DNA of 60,074 nucleotides from Bradyrhizobium macuxiense (GCF_001542415.1 NZ_LNCU01000073.1:68135-128208), one strand, 5' to 3'. Positions 27,899 through 37,658 are shown, numbered from the stretch's first letter. The notes: a model not told the origin generated them from the sequence alone. Numbers and translations are program-made.

Positions 27899-29455
27899 TT
27901 AGAACGGGTAGTAGCGGAGCTGGGTCATGACGATGTGGTCGTCCGTCTTCGGCGCGCCGCCGACACCGGAGAAGGCGAAGCGCTGGGTGTAGGAATATTG
28001 CGCCCCGGCCTTGATGGTGCCGTAGGCGCCTTTGAAGATCGTGTCGTAGAAGCCTGCGGTGTACTGCCTGACCTCGGACGTGTTGCCGTTGCAGGTCGCC
28101 GCCGGCGAGTTCTCGATATTGCAGCCGAGATTGTTGTAGAGCGGATTGCCATAGCCGAACGGCACGGTGCCGACATCGGAGAACGTCGCCCTGGTCTTCT
28201 CCAGGCCCGCATAGGCGTAGAGATCGAGCGACGGCGTCGTGTGCCACACGGTGCCGACCAGGAATGCGGTGATCGGCAACGGCTGGATCGAGCCGTCCTG
28301 CCGCACCGTCACGTCCGGGAACGGCGTCGCCGTGAAGCGGCCAAGCGCGCCGTAGGACGCCGAGGCCTGCAACTCCAGCGTCTTCGGCACGATCTCGGCC
28401 GAGAGATGAACGCCGAAGCTCGCCGTGTTGACGTCGTGATTGGCAAAGTTGAAGCGATCGTAGAAATCGCGATACATCGCCCAACCCTCGAGATGCAGCT
28501 TGTACGGACCCAGCAGCGGATCCCACGCCGCCTTCACCGTGATATCGGGGACGTGGTTGAGGCTGACATTGTTCAGGCTGTTGAAGAAGCTGCCGCCCGG
28601 GCCGGTCAGGTTCACCAGCAGGTTCGGATTGAGCACGCCCTGCGGCCCGACCGCCGGCATGCCGACCAGCGGCGTGTTGCCGCCGAAGAACGAGGTCTGC
28701 GGATTCTCCGCCGAGATCGCCAGTTTGAACTCGGGCCCGATGTCCTGCCAGACGCGGATGCCGGGCTGCCGCGCGCCGAGGAAACCCGGCACCAGTTCGA
28801 AATCGATCACGCCGGGCGTATCGGCAACGCGCGGGTCGATGCCCGCCTTGCTCGGCGCGTTCAGCGACCACGTCTGGCCAGCGAGCACATGCAGGCCGAG
28901 ATCGGTGCGATCGATCTCGATGCTCGCCTGCCGCAGCCGCGGATTGTACGAATTGGTCGCAACCGAATTCGCGGTCTGCGCCGCGCCCTCGAAATCGATC
29001 TCGCCGAAGCCGGCAATGTGGGTGTCGGTCGTCGCATTGGCTTCGGCGAGCACCGAGAGGCGAGTCTGGCGCGCGGAGAAGCGCGCTTCGTCGGTGTTGA
29101 AGTTCCTGCTTTGCGGGAACGGGATCGCATTGAAGACCGAACCGGTATCGGATGCGAGATTGCGGCTGCGATAGATGCCGGTGAGATCGATCCAGCCGCC
29201 GAAGGTGAAGCTGACGCCCCTGTAGCAGAGCTTGCCCGGCGCGCAGGGATCGAATGGCGACGGCGCCTTGGTCGCGACCTGGGTGTCGGCTCTCGCGGCC
29301 AGCGCCTCCTGCCGGCGCGCCTGCTGCTCCATGCGCTGCTCGAGCTGCCTCAGCCGCGCTTTCAACGCCCGCAGCTCGGATGCATCGTCGTCGGCCCATG
29401 CGGGACCGGCCAACACAAGCATGCTGCCGAGCAGTATCCCCCCGAGTCCTTTCAT
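27899..29455 (-). CDS. Outer-membrane porin, DcaP-like
   Basis: The 518-residue protein has a signal peptide ending PAWA at about residue 22, then a short coiled coil (ELRALKARLRQLEQRMEQQ, about 27-50). A long beta-barrel of alternating hydrophobic strands follows, ending with the aromatic signature RYYPF. The N-terminal coiled coil followed by a barrel beginning FGGWIDLTGIYRSRN resembles DcaP-type trimeric porins. GGGAGG precedes the ATG. The permeant is not predictable. A small membrane protein gene follows at 14 bp. Confidence 0.85.
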   Translation of the reverse strand: MKGLGGILLGSMLVLAGPAWADDDASELRALKARLRQLEQRMEQQARRQEALAARADTQVATKAPSPFDPCAPGKLCYRGVSFTFGGWIDLTGIYRSRNLASDTGSVFNAIPFPQSRNFNTDEARFSARQTRLSVLAEANATTDTHIAGFGEIDFEGAAQTANSVATNSYNPRLRQASIEIDRTDLGLHVLAGQTWSLNAPSKAGIDPRVADTPGVIDFELVPGFLGARQPGIRVWQDIGPEFKLAISAENPQTSFFGGNTPLVGMPAVGPQGVLNPNLLVNLTGPGGSFFNSLNNVSLNHVPDITVKAAWDPLLGPYKLHLEGWAMYRDFYDRFNFANHDVNTASFGVHLSAEIVPKTLELQASASYGALGRFTATPFPDVTVRQDGSIQPLPITAFLVGTVWHTTPSLDLYAYAGLEKTRATFSDVGTVPFGYGNPLYNNLGCNIENSPAATCNGNTSEVRQYTAGFYDTIFKGAYGTIKAGAQYSYTQRFAFSGVGGAPKTDDHIVMTQLRYYPF

Positions 29456-29893
29456 GTGCTCCCTCCCACGCGAGGATGTTTCCTCAGGCAGGAGAGAGCG
29501 GCACTCAGGCGCTGTTATTCGCGGCAGTCCGCAGATTGGCGGTCACGTTTTTCTCATCGCGGAGGCGGGAATAGTTTGCCGCCAGCTGCGATATGCGCGC
29601 GGGAGGAAGTCGTTATGCCCCGGGGCTTGTCCCAGCCATGGCGACGTGGAGACCGAGATACACCACGCCGTCGGCGAAGCGCCGCGGGAGGCTGCGCGCC
29701 TTCGAGCGAGGCTTCGGTGCCGTGTGGATTAATGCCGGCCGTGACGCCGGACGGCGGCGCGCACACGCATCAATCAGGAGAGCGGCTTGAGCATACTTCG
29801 CGGATTACAGCGCGCGCTTCGCTTGCCGAATCGCGATAGGCCGCACAAACTATAGTAGCATCCCATTCGCGTCCGCATCGAAAGGGCCCGCAT
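29456..29893. other. Intergenic region between the porin and the DUF2236 gene
   Basis: In this 438-bp gap, 29650-29760 is a decayed copy of the 3' end of the DUF2125 gene (described separately). Next to it, at about 29613-29650, GTTATGCCCCGGGGCTTGTC resembles the arm of a family A repeat. No other gene is supported. Confidence 0.6.
29650..29760 (-). pseudogene. Decayed duplicate of the DUF2125 gene 3' end
   Basis: The minus-strand reading gives AGINPHGTEASLEG, which matches AGINSLGTEAMLEG in the intact DUF2125 protein (encoded at 30890-32077). After an 8-base deletion the match continues in another frame as RSLPRRFADGVVYLG against RSFPLRFSDGAVFLG. By eye about three quarters of the bases agree. 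The fragment has the same orientation as the intact gene and lies on the far side of the DUF2236 gene, so it looks like a leftover target end after an insertion or replacement. Confidence 0.75.
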
Positions 29894-30841
29894 TTGGTCT
29901 CTGAAGGCGACCTGGAAGCTACCCTTGAATTCGTCCGAGCCCGGGCCGCGGGACAGGTCGAAGGCATTTTTGGTCCAGCCTCGATGACCTGGCGGATGGA
30001 CAGGGAAGCCGTGATCTTTTTGGGCGCCGGTCGTGCCTTGCTGCTTCAGCTTGCGCACCCCTGGGTCGCCGCCGCCGTGGCCGAGCACTCGCGGACCTTT
30101 GCGGATCCGATCGGTCGCTTCCATCGCACCTTTGACGTCGTGTTTACGATGGTGTTCGGCTCGCTCGACGCGGCGCTTGCTGCTGCCCGGCACCTGCACC
30201 GCCGTCATGCCACGATCGTCGGTCGCCTGCCCGAAGGCATCGGCCCCTTCGACAGCGGCTCGCCTTACCGCGCCAACGAGGCGGCGGCATTGCGCTGGGT
30301 TCACGCGACCCTCGTCGATACTGCTCTCATCGTGCACGACCTGATCCTGCCTCCGCTCACGGCCGACGAGCGCGAACGGTATTGGGCTGAAAGCCGGTTG
30401 TTCGGGGCGTTGTTCGGGCTGACGTCGAGCGATTTGCCAGCGGATTGGGAATCGTTCGCCGCCTACAATGCGGCGATGTTGCAATCGGATACGTTATCGG
30501 TCAGCGCCGCTGCACGCGAGGTGGCCGGACAGATCTTCGCCGGCGGACGACCGTGGCTGCGGCCGCCGCGATGGTACCGCACTCTTAGCGCCCAGCTGTT
30601 GCCGGACCGGCTGCGCACGGGCTTCGGATTCGCCTTTGACGAGCGTGACGCGAAGGCCGAACGTGCGCTTGCGCGGATACGACGCGTGTATCCCAAGATA
30701 CCGACCCGCCTCCGCTACGTCGGTCCCTATCAGGAAGCCCTGGCGCGGCTACAAGGAAAATCGGATCTCGGCTGGACCACGCGATGCCTCAACCAGGTCT
30801 GGATCGGGCGGCCGCAATTGGACCATCGTTGGAACAGGTGA
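29894..30841 (+). CDS. DUF2236 / MpaB-type oxygenase family protein
   Basis: The 315-residue protein fits DUF2236, a family that includes the latex-clearing rubber oxygenase Lcp and MpaB-like haem proteins. Typical motifs are LLLQLAHPWVAAAVAEHS at about residues 49-66, FADPIGRFHRTFDVVFTMVFG, and a C-terminal RRVYPKIPTRLRYVGPYQEA. Conserved His residues at about 55 and 65 are candidates for haem or metal contacts. There is no signal peptide. Translation seems to start at a TTG (29894-29896) after GAAAGGG. The gene sits between a partial and a full copy of the DUF2125 3' end, a sign that it was inserted here. Confidence 0.8.
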   Translation: MVSEGDLEATLEFVRARAAGQVEGIFGPASMTWRMDREAVIFLGAGRALLLQLAHPWVAAAVAEHSRTFADPIGRFHRTFDVVFTMVFGSLDAALAAARHLHRRHATIVGRLPEGIGPFDSGSPYRANEAAALRWVHATLVDTALIVHDLILPPLTADERERYWAESRLFGALFGLTSSDLPADWESFAAYNAAMLQSDTLSVSAAAREVAGQIFAGGRPWLRPPRWYRTLSAQLLPDRLRTGFGFAFDERDAKAERALARIRRVYPKIPTRLRYVGPYQEALARLQGKSDLGWTTRCLNQVWIGRPQLDHRWNR

Positions 30842-30889
30842 GTTCTCCCGGACGCAATCGGCAACGGTGACGCTGTCGAGATATCCCGC

Positions 30890-32077
30890 TCAGAACAACG
30901 GCGGAATCTGCGCGACCTTGAGCGGGCCCAGGAACACCGCGCCGTCGGAGAAGCGCAGCGGGAAGCTGCGGGCTTTCTTGCCCTCGAGCATGGCTTCGGT
31001 GCCGAGCGAGTTGATGCCGGCGGAAATGCCGGCATTGGCGTTCTGCTTGATCACCTTGCCGAGGCCAGGAATGGCGCGGTCGAGCGCGCCGAACAGATTG
31101 CTGATGTCCTGGCTCTTCACGCCGGGCGCGACGCGATCGAGCGTCGATTGCGGCACGCCCTCCTCCAGCATCTTGTCGATGCCGAGCGCGGGGATCACGC
31201 GTTCGAGGCCGGCGACCGTCATCTGCAGCTCGCCCTCGATGCGTCCCTGCGCGTTGAGGCGCAGCGTGCCGGCGGCGACCGAGAGAACATCGCCCTGCTC
31301 GATCCGCGACTGCATGATCTCGACACTGCCGCCGGCAGCCTGGAGCTCGCGGAAACGATCCGGCCAGGGCTTTGGCGAAAAATCCTTCAGCCCGTTCAGT
31401 CTTGCGTGGATGTCGGCATTGAACGGCTGCGTGAGCAGCGGATGCACGTCCTGCAATGTGCCGTTCGAGATCTGCAACACGGTCTCGATCGCCGGGCTGT
31501 CCGGCGTCGGCCCGTCGACCTGCCGTCCGTGCAGTTCGACATGGGCGACGCGCGCGACCGGCGCCGGGGTGGCGCCGCCGATCCGGTCGATGGCGAGATC
31601 GTCGAACACCAGCGAAGCGCGCTGCGGCACCGCCGGCAGTCCAACCACGCTGCTGCGCCCCTTGCTCCAGTTGATCGACAGCGAGGGCTGGGCGCCGCGT
31701 TCGGCGAGCGTGGCCGGCCCCTTGAACTCCGCGATCACGAGCTTGGGATCATAGATCTGCGCTACGACCAGGATCTCGGCGAGCCGCGCCACGAACGACA
31801 TTTGCGGGGACGCGGTCTGGGAAACCAGCATCACGCTCGGATCCGAGCAGCGGACCTCGAGCCGGAACGGGTACCCCGCCACCGAACGGTTGCCGCAATC
31901 ATAAACACGGCCGGCCTCCGCCTCGTGGGCCCGCCAGGCATCGGCCTGCACCCCGACCTGGGACGCGGCAAAGAACCAGAACCCGCTCCACGCCACCGCG
32001 GCGATGAGGACCAGGACAGGCACGAAGTAGAGGCCAAAACGCGAGCGCCGGCGTGGCGCGGAGGTTGTGTCGGACAT
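30890..32077 (-). CDS. DUF2125 envelope protein
   Basis: The 395-residue protein has one N-terminal membrane segment (about residues 15-36, YFVPVLVLIAAVAWSGFWFF) and a long beta-rich periplasmic domain, consistent with DUF2125. The family is common in Alphaproteobacteria and has no assigned function. C-terminal sequence GTEAMLEGKKARSFPLRFSD is the part duplicated at 29650-29760. The end of the protein is QIPPLF. It faces the ChaC gene divergently across 109 bp. Confidence 0.85.
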   Translation of the reverse strand: MSDTTSAPRRRSRFGLYFVPVLVLIAAVAWSGFWFFAASQVGVQADAWRAHEAEAGRVYDCGNRSVAGYPFRLEVRCSDPSVMLVSQTASPQMSFVARLAEILVVAQIYDPKLVIAEFKGPATLAERGAQPSLSINWSKGRSSVVGLPAVPQRASLVFDDLAIDRIGGATPAPVARVAHVELHGRQVDGPTPDSPAIETVLQISNGTLQDVHPLLTQPFNADIHARLNGLKDFSPKPWPDRFRELQAAGGSVEIMQSRIEQGDVLSVAAGTLRLNAQGRIEGELQMTVAGLERVIPALGIDKMLEEGVPQSTLDRVAPGVKSQDISNLFGALDRAIPGLGKVIKQNANAGISAGINSLGTEAMLEGKKARSFPLRFSDGAVFLGPLKVAQIPPLF

Positions 32078-32186
32078 TCCGGTCCTTTGGCGGGCGAATT
32101 TGTCAAAATCTAAGCAGCAGCAAGCTCCGGAAACAGCGCGGAATTCGCTTCGCCTGGGCGATTCGTTCTGCTAGCCCATCACCGCC

Positions 32187-32798
32187 ATGGCAGCAAACAG
32201 TCCCCCCTCACCCGATCCGTCGGACGGCGACCTCTGGGTGTTCGGGTACGGCTCGCTGATGTGGAAGCCGGGCTTCGCCTTCCTCGAACAGGTGCCGGCG
32301 CGGCTGATCGGCGAGCACCGCGCGCTCTGCGTCTATTCCTTCGATCACCGCGGAACGCCGGAAAAGCCCGGCCTGGTGCTGGGGCTCGACCGCGGCGGCG
32401 CCTGCCGCGGCATCGCGTTCCGCGTCGCCGCCTCACAGCGCAACGACACGATCGCCTATTTGCGCGCGCGCGAGCAGACCACCCACGTCTACCGCGAGGT
32501 GATGCGCTCGGTCTGGCTCGAGAACGAGGCGCGGCAGCGGGTGAGCGCGCTCGCCTATGTGGTCGATCGCGGCCATGTGCAATATGCCGGACGGCTGTCG
32601 CTGATCGAGCAATTGCGCCTGGTGCAGCAGGGCCACGGCCGCTCCGGCAACAACCGTGACTATGTGCTTTCGACCGTGACCTCAATCGAGAAGCAGGGTT
32701 TTCGCGATCCGCAGCTGCATCAGCTTGCGGTGATGCTGCACGATGCCGGCCCGCTGCATCGCGACACCCATCCGGCAGGCGGGCTCGACCCGGCTTGA
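32187..32798 (+). CDS. chaC: Gamma-glutamylcyclotransferase, ChaC family
   Basis: The 203-residue protein carries the ChaC signature FGYGSLMWKPGF at residues 16-27, which forms the substrate loop, then HRALCVYSFDHRGTPEKPGL. The catalytic Glu lies in YLRAREQTTHVY at about residue 98, and YVVDRGHVQYAG follows. ChaC enzymes release 5-oxoproline from glutathione. The ATG at 32187 gives the standard length. It is transcribed away from the DUF2125 gene and is not clearly linked to the next gene. Confidence 0.93.
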   Translation: MAANSPPSPDPSDGDLWVFGYGSLMWKPGFAFLEQVPARLIGEHRALCVYSFDHRGTPEKPGLVLGLDRGGACRGIAFRVAASQRNDTIAYLRAREQTTHVYREVMRSVWLENEARQRVSALAYVVDRGHVQYAGRLSLIEQLRLVQQGHGRSGNNRDYVLSTVTSIEKQGFRDPQLHQLAVMLHDAGPLHRDTHPAGGLDPA

Positions 32799-32898
32799 CT
32801 GACGCGCGGACCGGGGGACGCGGCGTCACAGACGGACGCGGAGAGCGCGTGTAATATCCGCCATATCTGTTCCGGCGTCTTCGAACAGGAGGCCGACG

Positions 32899-33657
32899 AT
32901 GACCACCGATCGACCAAGGCTCCGGAGTGACGAGCCGCTTGCCGCCGAGTTCACGGCGGTGATCAAGGCCGGCAAATCCGAGCGCCTGCGCGAGTTGCTC
33001 GCATCCGATCCCCGGCTTGCGCTGTGCGTGGTCGAGGATCACAAGAGCGGCGGACGGCCCCCGCTGCATTTGCTGGCCGATTGGCCGGGGCACAATCCCA
33101 ATGCGGCCGAGACCGTGCAGATCCTCGCTGCGGCGGGTGCCGACCTCGATGCGCCGGCGGTCGCGATGTGGCACCAGGAGACCGCGCTGCACTGGGCAGC
33201 CAGCAGTGACGACGTGACGTTGATCGATGCGCTGCTCGATGCCGGCGCCGATATCGACCATGACGGCTCATCGATCGACGGCGGCCCGCCATTGTCGTCG
33301 GCGGTCGGCTATGGGCAATGGGCGGCGGCGCGACGGCTGGCCGAACGCGGCGCGCGCACGCAGCTGTGGCACGAGGCCGCACTGGGCCTGATGCCTGAGC
33401 TCACGCGCCGGCTCGAAGCCGATCCCGCCCTCGAAACCGACGAACTTTCCGGAGCATTCTGGAATGCCTGTCATGGCGGGCAGCTCGCCACCGCGCGATA
33501 TCTGCTGGAGCGTGGCGCCGACCTCAACTGGCTCGCTCCCTGGACCGGCCAGACGCCGCTCGATATCGCGGAGAAGGCCGAACGACACGACATCGCGGCA
33601 TGGCTCCGCGAGAGCGGCGCGACGCGTGGAGAAAAGAGCGACCCGGACGCGGTCTGA
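32899..33657 (+). CDS. Ankyrin-repeat protein
   Basis: This 252-residue soluble protein has five or six ankyrin-like repeats, for example GRPPLHLLADWPG, ETALHWAASSDDVTLIDALLDAGADID, and QLATARYLLERGADLNW followed by GQTPLDIAEKAERHDIAAWL at the C-terminus. It has no signal peptide and no catalytic domain. Ankyrin proteins mediate protein-protein contacts; a partner is not indicated. GGAGGCCGACG lies just before the ATG. Confidence 0.88.
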   Translation: MTTDRPRLRSDEPLAAEFTAVIKAGKSERLRELLASDPRLALCVVEDHKSGGRPPLHLLADWPGHNPNAAETVQILAAAGADLDAPAVAMWHQETALHWAASSDDVTLIDALLDAGADIDHDGSSIDGGPPLSSAVGYGQWAAARRLAERGARTQLWHEAALGLMPELTRRLEADPALETDELSGAFWNACHGGQLATARYLLERGADLNWLAPWTGQTPLDIAEKAERHDIAAWLRESGATRGEKSDPDAV

Positions 33658-33822
33658 AGGGCGCGCCCTCGCATTCCGACGGTCCTCCTGGTGAGTACAG
33701 CGCCGCTGCTCGCAGCAACGAAATCGCGGCGGAGGTATGGCGGCGGCCTTTGACATTTGGGCTTTTGCATCGCGACGCGGAGGGATAGAAGCTCAGCCGC
33801 AACGACGCCGATCGCGAATTCG

Positions 33823-36800
33823 ATGAATCTCTCCGCCCCTTTTGTCCGCCGTCCGGTCGCTACCACGCTGCTGTCACTGGGACTCGTGGTGGCCGGCGTC
33901 ATTGCATTCTTCAAGCTGCCGGTCTCGCCGCTGCCCGATGTCGACATCCCGACCATCATGGTGCAGGCGACCCTGCCCGGCGCCAGTCCGGCGGACGTCG
34001 CCGCCACGGTGGCTAGCCCACTCGAGCGTCACCTCGGCCAGATCGCCAGCGTCACCGAGATGACCTCGGTCAGCTCGCTCGGCTCGGCCCGCATCACGCT
34101 GCAGTTCGACATCGATCGCGACATCAACGGCGCCGCGCGCGATGTGCAGGCCGCCATCAACGCCGCGCGCGCCGACCTGCCGACCAACCTGCGAACCAAC
34201 CCGACCTACCGCAAGTTCAACCCGGCCTCGGCGCCGATCCTGATCTACACCCTGACCTCGGATACGCTGACGCCGGCCGAGCTCTATGACGCCGCCTCGA
34301 CGGTGCTGGCCCAGAAACTGTCGCAGGTCGCGGGCGTCGGCGAAGTCTCCGTCGGCGGCGGATCGCTGCCCGCGGTGCGCGTCGAGCTGATCCCGTCGGC
34401 GCTCTATCAATACGGCATCGGGCTCGAGGACGTCCGCGCCGCGCTCTCCAGCGCCAATGCGCATAGCCCCAAGGGCGGCATCGACGTCGGCGAGCGGCGC
34501 TACCAGATCTACGCCAACGACCAGGCCAGGAAGGCTGACGACTACAAGCCGCTGGTCGTCGCCTATCGCAACGGCGCGCCGGTGCGCCTCACCGATGTCG
34601 GCGACGTCATCGATTCCGTGGAGAATGTACGCACGCTAGGCCTCTCCAACGGCAAGGCGGCGATCGTGATGATCGTGTACCGGCAGCCCGGCGCCAACAT
34701 CATCCAGATGGTGGATCACGTGAAGGGGCTGATGCCGCAGCTCAAGGCCTCGGTCTCGCCCGCGATCGACATCACGCTTGCGGTCGACCGCTCGAAGACG
34801 ATCCGGGCCTCGCTGCACGACGTCGAGATCACGCTTCTGATCGCGGTCGCCTTGGTGATTCTCGTCGTGTTCGCCTTCCTGCGCAACGCGCGCGCCACGC
34901 TGGTGCCGGTCGTCGCCGTCGGCGTGTCGCTGATCGCGACTTTCGCCGTGATGTATCTATTGGGATACACGCTCGACATCTTCTCGCTGATGGCGCTGAC
35001 GGTGGCGACCGGATTCGTGGTGGATGACGCCATCGTCGTGCTGGAGAACATCACCCGTCACATGGATGCGGGGATGTCGCGGCTGGAGGCGACGCTGCAG
35101 GGCACCCGCGAGGTCGGCTTCACGGTGCTGTCGATGAGCGTGTCGCTGATCGCGGTGTTTGTCCCGATCCTGCTGATGGGCGGCCTGGTCGGCCGCCTAT
35201 TCCGCGAATTCGCCATGACGATCACGATCGCGATCGTGATCTCGCTCGTGGTCTCGCTGACGACGACACCGATGATGTGTGCCGTGCTGCTGCGCCCCGA
35301 GCGCGGCCAGTCGCACGGGTGGATCTACCGGGCCTGCGAGCGCGTCTTCGATCTGATGTTGAGCGGCTACCGCTGGACGCTCGCCATCGCCTTGCGCCAC
35401 CCGGTGCTGGTGATGGTGATCCTGGGCACGACCCTCTATTTGAACTTCCATCTCTACGGCGTCGTGCCCAAGGGCTTCGTCCCCCAGCAGGACACCGGAC
35501 TGTTGATCGGCTCGATTCAGGCCGACCAGAGCACGTCATTTCAGTTGATGCGGCAAAAGCTCACGCAGTTCATCGACATCGTCAAAAAGGATCCGGCGGT
35601 CGATACCGCGGTCGGCTTCACCGGCGGCGGCGGTGCGGGCCCGGGCGGCGGCACCAACACCGGAACCGTGTTCGCATCGCTGAAGCCGATGGACGAACGC
35701 AAATTACGCGCCGATCAGGTGATCGAGCGGCTGCGCGACAAGCTTTCGGAGGTGGCGGGCGCCACCCTGTTCCTGCAATCGATCGGCGATCTCGGCGCCG
35801 GCGGGCGTTCCGGCAATGCGGCGTATCAATACACGCTGCAGGGATCGACATTCGAGGAGCTGAATGAATGGACGCCCAAGCTCGTCGCAGCGTTGCAGAA
35901 GGAATCGACGCTCACCGACGTCAATAGCGATCAGCAGAACAAGGCGCTGCAAAGCAACCTGATCATCGATCGCGATACCGCCGCCCGCCTCGGGATCACG
36001 GTCAGCCAGCTCGACAACACGCTCTACGATGCCTTCGGGCAACGCCAGGTCTCGACGATCTTCGTCGCGCGCAACCAGTATCACGTCATCATGGAGGTCG
36101 CGCCACGCTATTCGCAGGACCCCGAAACCTTGAGGCAGGTCTATATCTCTAGGTCGGGTGGATCGGCGACCGGTTCGCAGACCACCAACGCGGTTGCCGG
36201 AACGGTGGCCTCGTCCTCGCAAAAGAGCTCGGTGAATTCGGTCGCGGCCAATGCGGTGCGCAATCTCGCGACCAATTCGATCGGCGCCACCGGCAAGGGC
36301 AGCTCCTCCACTGGAACGGCGGTCAGCACCGCCGCTGAGACGATGATCCCGCTGTCGAGCGTCGCCCGATTCGAGCATGGCGTGACACCGCTGGTCGTCA
36401 ACCACCAGGATCTGCTGGTCTCCAGCACCGTCTCCTTCAACCTGGCGCCCGGCGTCTCGCTGAGCACGGCAACCACGGTGCTCGAGACCACGATGCGGCA
36501 GATCGGCATGCCGACGGGCATTCATGGCGCGTTCGCGGGAGCCGCCAAGATCTTCCAACAGTCGCTGGCGAACGAGCTGTATCTCATCCTCGCGGCGCTG
36601 GCGACGATCTACATCTCGCTCGGCATGCTGTACGAGAGCTACATTCATCCGCTGACCATCCTGTCCACCCTGCCCTCGGCCGGCGTCGGCGCGGTAGCGG
36701 CGCTGATGCTGTCGCATACGGAGTTCGACATCATCGGCATGATCGGGGTGATCCTGCTGGTCGGCATCGTGAAGAAGAACGCGATCATGATGATCGACTT

Positions 36801-37119
36801 CGCGCTCGATGCCGAGCGCCAGCGCGGGCTGTCGTCGCGCGAGGCCATCTACGAAGCCTGCCTGATGCGGTTCCGGCCGATCATGATGACCACGCTCGCC
36901 GCCCTGTTCGGCGCGGTGCCACTGATGATCGGCATGGGCGAAGGCAGCGAGTTGCGCCAGCCGCTCGGCATCGCGATCTTCGGCGGCCTGATCCTGAGCC
37001 AGATCCTGACGCTGTACACCACGCCGGTGGTCTATCTCTATCTCGATCGCGCCCGGCTCTGGACCTCAAGACGAAGGGCGGCGCGCCGCGCGCGCCGGGC
37101 ACAGTCAACCTCGTCCTGA
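33823..37119 (+). CDS. Orphan RND efflux permease with Ser/Ala/Gly-rich insertion
   Basis: This 1098-residue RND transporter is nearest in type to MdtB/MdtC. It begins MNLSAPFVRRPVATTLLSLG, and TM4 contains ATGFVVDDAIVVLENITRH with the paired Asp of the proton relay. The typical RND length is about 1030; the excess is mainly a low-complexity insert at about residues 776-841, rich in Ser, Ala, Gly, Thr and Asn, in the second periplasmic loop. No adaptor or outer-membrane gene is next to it, so it must share partners encoded elsewhere or be a remnant. An ATG at 33757 is in frame but 33823 opens the conserved N-terminus. Confidence 0.92.
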   Translation: MNLSAPFVRRPVATTLLSLGLVVAGVIAFFKLPVSPLPDVDIPTIMVQATLPGASPADVAATVASPLERHLGQIASVTEMTSVSSLGSARITLQFDIDRDINGAARDVQAAINAARADLPTNLRTNPTYRKFNPASAPILIYTLTSDTLTPAELYDAASTVLAQKLSQVAGVGEVSVGGGSLPAVRVELIPSALYQYGIGLEDVRAALSSANAHSPKGGIDVGERRYQIYANDQARKADDYKPLVVAYRNGAPVRLTDVGDVIDSVENVRTLGLSNGKAAIVMIVYRQPGANIIQMVDHVKGLMPQLKASVSPAIDITLAVDRSKTIRASLHDVEITLLIAVALVILVVFAFLRNARATLVPVVAVGVSLIATFAVMYLLGYTLDIFSLMALTVATGFVVDDAIVVLENITRHMDAGMSRLEATLQGTREVGFTVLSMSVSLIAVFVPILLMGGLVGRLFREFAMTITIAIVISLVVSLTTTPMMCAVLLRPERGQSHGWIYRACERVFDLMLSGYRWTLAIALRHPVLVMVILGTTLYLNFHLYGVVPKGFVPQQDTGLLIGSIQADQSTSFQLMRQKLTQFIDIVKKDPAVDTAVGFTGGGGAGPGGGTNTGTVFASLKPMDERKLRADQVIERLRDKLSEVAGATLFLQSIGDLGAGGRSGNAAYQYTLQGSTFEELNEWTPKLVAALQKESTLTDVNSDQQNKALQSNLIIDRDTAARLGITVSQLDNTLYDAFGQRQVSTIFVARNQYHVIMEVAPRYSQDPETLRQVYISRSGGSATGSQTTNAVAGTVASSSQKSSVNSVAANAVRNLATNSIGATGKGSSSTGTAVSTAAETMIPLSSVARFEHGVTPLVVNHQDLLVSSTVSFNLAPGVSLSTATTVLETTMRQIGMPTGIHGAFAGAAKIFQQSLANELYLILAALATIYISLGMLYESYIHPLTILSTLPSAGVGAVAALMLSHTEFDIIGMIGVILLVGIVKKNAIMMIDFALDAERQRGLSSREAIYEACLMRFRPIMMTTLAALFGAVPLMIGMGEGSELRQPLGIAIFGGLILSQILTLYTTPVVYLYLDRARLWTSRRRAARRARRAQSTSS

Positions 37120-37190
37120 ACTTCGGTCGTTGACAGAGCAGTCCCGATCTTGCCAACCTGCCGCCGACGGCAGACGCAAGGAAATCGCCT

Positions 37191-37658
37191 GTGACTCTCG
37201 CACCGGAACTCGCAGTGTCGCGCTGGTTCAACACCGGCGAGCCCCTGACATTGGCGGCGCTGCGCGGCCGCCCGGTTCTGCTGCATGCATTCCAGATGCT
37301 GTGTCCCGGTTGCGTCGCGCACGGCACGCCGCAGACACAGCGCGCCTTCGAGCTGTTCAAGCATTCCGACCTGCAGGTCATCGGCCTGCACACCGTGTTC
37401 GAGCACCATTCCGCGATGACCCCGGTGTCGTTGGAGGCCTTCATCCACGAGTACCGGCTGACCTTCCCGATCGGCGTCGACGAGGCCGGAGACGGCACGC
37501 CCATACCGGTCACCATGCAGCGCTACGGCATGCAGGGAACGCCGACCAGCATCCTGATCGGACGCGACGGCAGCGTCGTGCATCACGGCTTCGGGCAGCA
37601 AGGCGACATGGCGCTCGGCGCCATCATTGCGGCGGAGCTTGCCGCCGTGCGCGGCTGA
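37191..37658 (+). CDS. Thioredoxin-fold redoxin with CPGC motif
   Basis: The 155-residue cytoplasmic protein has a redoxin/TlpA-like fold. LRGRPVLLHAFQMLCPGCVAHG puts a CxxC (CPGC) at about residues 43-46, followed by HSDLQVIGLHTVFEHH, a characteristic insertion, and cis-Pro region MQGTPTSILIGRDGSVVHHGFG. There is no signal peptide. It may act as a peroxiredoxin-like or disulfide enzyme; the substrate is unknown. It starts at GTG 37191 after AAGGAAA. It lies 71 bp after the RND gene. Confidence 0.85.
   Translation: MTLAPELAVSRWFNTGEPLTLAALRGRPVLLHAFQMLCPGCVAHGTPQTQRAFELFKHSDLQVIGLHTVFEHHSAMTPVSLEAFIHEYRLTFPIGVDEAGDGTPIPVTMQRYGMQGTPTSILIGRDGSVVHHGFGQQGDMALGAIIAAELAAVRG

Noticed and set aside
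36150..36345. Possible frameshift or fusion in the second RND gene at the low-complexity insert
   Set aside because: The reading frame is continuous on both sides, and the downstream sequence aligns with the RND second half without a shift, so the insert is in frame.
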